A DNA stretch of 64,000 nucleotides from Limnohabitans sp. 2KL-27 (GTDB taxonomy: Bacteria > Pseudomonadota > Gammaproteobacteria > Burkholderiales > Burkholderiaceae_C): positions 1,240,853 to 1,304,852 of the forward strand of contig NZ_CXOP01000002.1 in NCBI RefSeq assembly GCF_001269345.1, in the 5' to 3' direction. Made by a program: the position numbers and the translations under genes. Of the stretch, positions 63,668 through 64,000 are shown one piece after another. The notes below the pieces were generated by a model. It was not told the origin of the DNA. It ran no database searches and was given only the letters and a program-made list of their open reading frames with translations. How positions within the stretch are numbered: the stretch's first letter is position 1; each line of letters opens with the position of its first letter.

Positions 63668-63689
63668 TCGGACGAGAAAACCCGTCCGA
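63668..63689 (+). other. Hairpin between pufL and pufM
   Basis: TCGGACG and CGTCCGA, a perfect 7-bp stem with an 8-base loop (AGAAAACC), lies directly after the pufL stop. Confidence 0.6.
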
Positions 63690-63715
63690 ATCTGAAGAAT
63701 ATAGGAGTACCGTAA

Positions 63716-64000
63716 ATGGCCGATTATCAAAACCTGTTCACCACGGTGCAAGCCGTGGGACCAGTCCATCACGGGGTTGAACTGGGTCACGGAAACAGTC
63801 CGCGCACCGGACAACCTTTGATCAATTACTGGATCGGCAAATTGGGCAACGCCCAGCTGGGTCCGATTTACCTGGGGGGCCTGGGTTTGGCCTCACTGGT
63901 GTGTGGCTTGATCGCCTTCACCTTGATCGGCATGAACATGCTGGCCTCGGTCAACTACGACCCGATCCAGTTCGTGCGCCAGCTGTTCTGGCTCTCGCTG
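63716..64000 (+). CDS. pufM: Photosynthetic reaction centre M subunit, cut by right edge
   Basis: The first 95 residues are visible. ADYQNLFTTVQAVGPVHHGVELGHGNSPRTGQP and FWLSL follow the M-subunit N-terminus, with the first membrane span (YLGGLGLASLVCGLIAFTLIGMNML) complete. It pairs with PufL to hold the special pair, pheophytins and quinones. An AGGAG site precedes the ATG. The rest, and any pufC, lies beyond the window. Confidence 0.96.
   Translation, partial: MADYQNLFTTVQAVGPVHHGVELGHGNSPRTGQPLINYWIGKLGNAQLGPIYLGGLGLASLVCGLIAFTLIGMNMLASVNYDPIQFVRQLFWLSL

Noticed and set aside
1..64000. tRNA, rRNA, CRISPR arrays, complete insertion sequences, prophage
   Set aside because: No cloverleaf-like segments with CCA ends, no regularly spaced repeats and no integrase or complete transposase were seen when reading both strands.

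Overview
The window reads as a chromosome segment of an aerobic, photosynthesis-capable betaproteobacterium, most likely a member of Burkholderiales/Comamonadaceae (Limnohabitans- or Rhodoferax-like). The reasons are the GC-rich coding style, orphan tripartite-tricarboxylate (Bug) receptors, a TRAP carrier, a two-gene cyanophycin synthetase locus, etfBA plus acyl-CoA dehydrogenase, and a purple-bacterial photosynthesis cluster (crtEF-bchCXYZ-pufBALM) whose LH1 polypeptides resemble those of Rubrivivax-type bacteria. Genus assignment is inference.

Layout. 1-4.5 kb: an Hpt-domain protein cut by the left edge, a Nudix hydrolase, an SDR, a Bug receptor, a decayed IS3-type transposase piece and a secreted alpha/beta hydrolase. 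4.7-9.8 kb: a small membrane protein that abuts an unusual potassium channel with two voltage sensors and one pore, a type II NADH dehydrogenase, and a patch holding one intact and several decaying copies of a small Trp-rich gene. 9.8-23 kb: a lytic transglycosylase, a histone-deacetylase-like enzyme, an enoyl-CoA hydratase, an MscS channel, a TRAP transporter with an attenuator-like hairpin, etfBA with an acyl-CoA dehydrogenase, a nitronate monooxygenase-like protein and an acyltransferase.

23-32 kb: a cyanophycin locus with cphA and a shorter cphA paralogue on the minus strand, and a divergent pair made of a zinc-ribbon ABC exporter and a DUF1854 protein. The pair recurs with cyanophycin genes but has no settled role. 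A beta-CASP metallo-hydrolase follows. 32-39 kb: dnaJ-dnaK-grpE with two heat-shock (sigma-32 type) promoters, an FKBP isomerase, a fumarylacetoacetase-family enzyme and an OmpA-like lipoprotein.

38.9-49.5 kb: a nine-gene minus-strand operon that fits CoA-dependent beta-oxidative breakdown of ferulate and related hydroxycinnamates. It encodes a crotonase, feruloyl-CoA synthase, thiolase, SDR dehydrogenase, thioesterase, Bug receptor, tannase/feruloyl-esterase lipoprotein, acyl-CoA dehydrogenase and a terminal MarR regulator. A divergent amidohydrolase shares its promoter region, which holds two palindromes.

50.6-54.6 kb: a MATE exporter, a small conserved protein, an MsbA-like ABC exporter and a small membrane protein. 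54.7-64 kb: the photosynthesis cluster. PpsR/CrtJ sites (TGT-N12-ACA) precede crtE and bchC; the bchC pair is spaced by exactly 8 bp. The puf operon carries an unrecognised 74-residue single-span membrane protein gene between pufB and pufA, and strong hairpins lie between pufA/pufL and pufL/pufM. pufM runs off the right edge. No tRNA, rRNA, CRISPR array or complete mobile element was seen.
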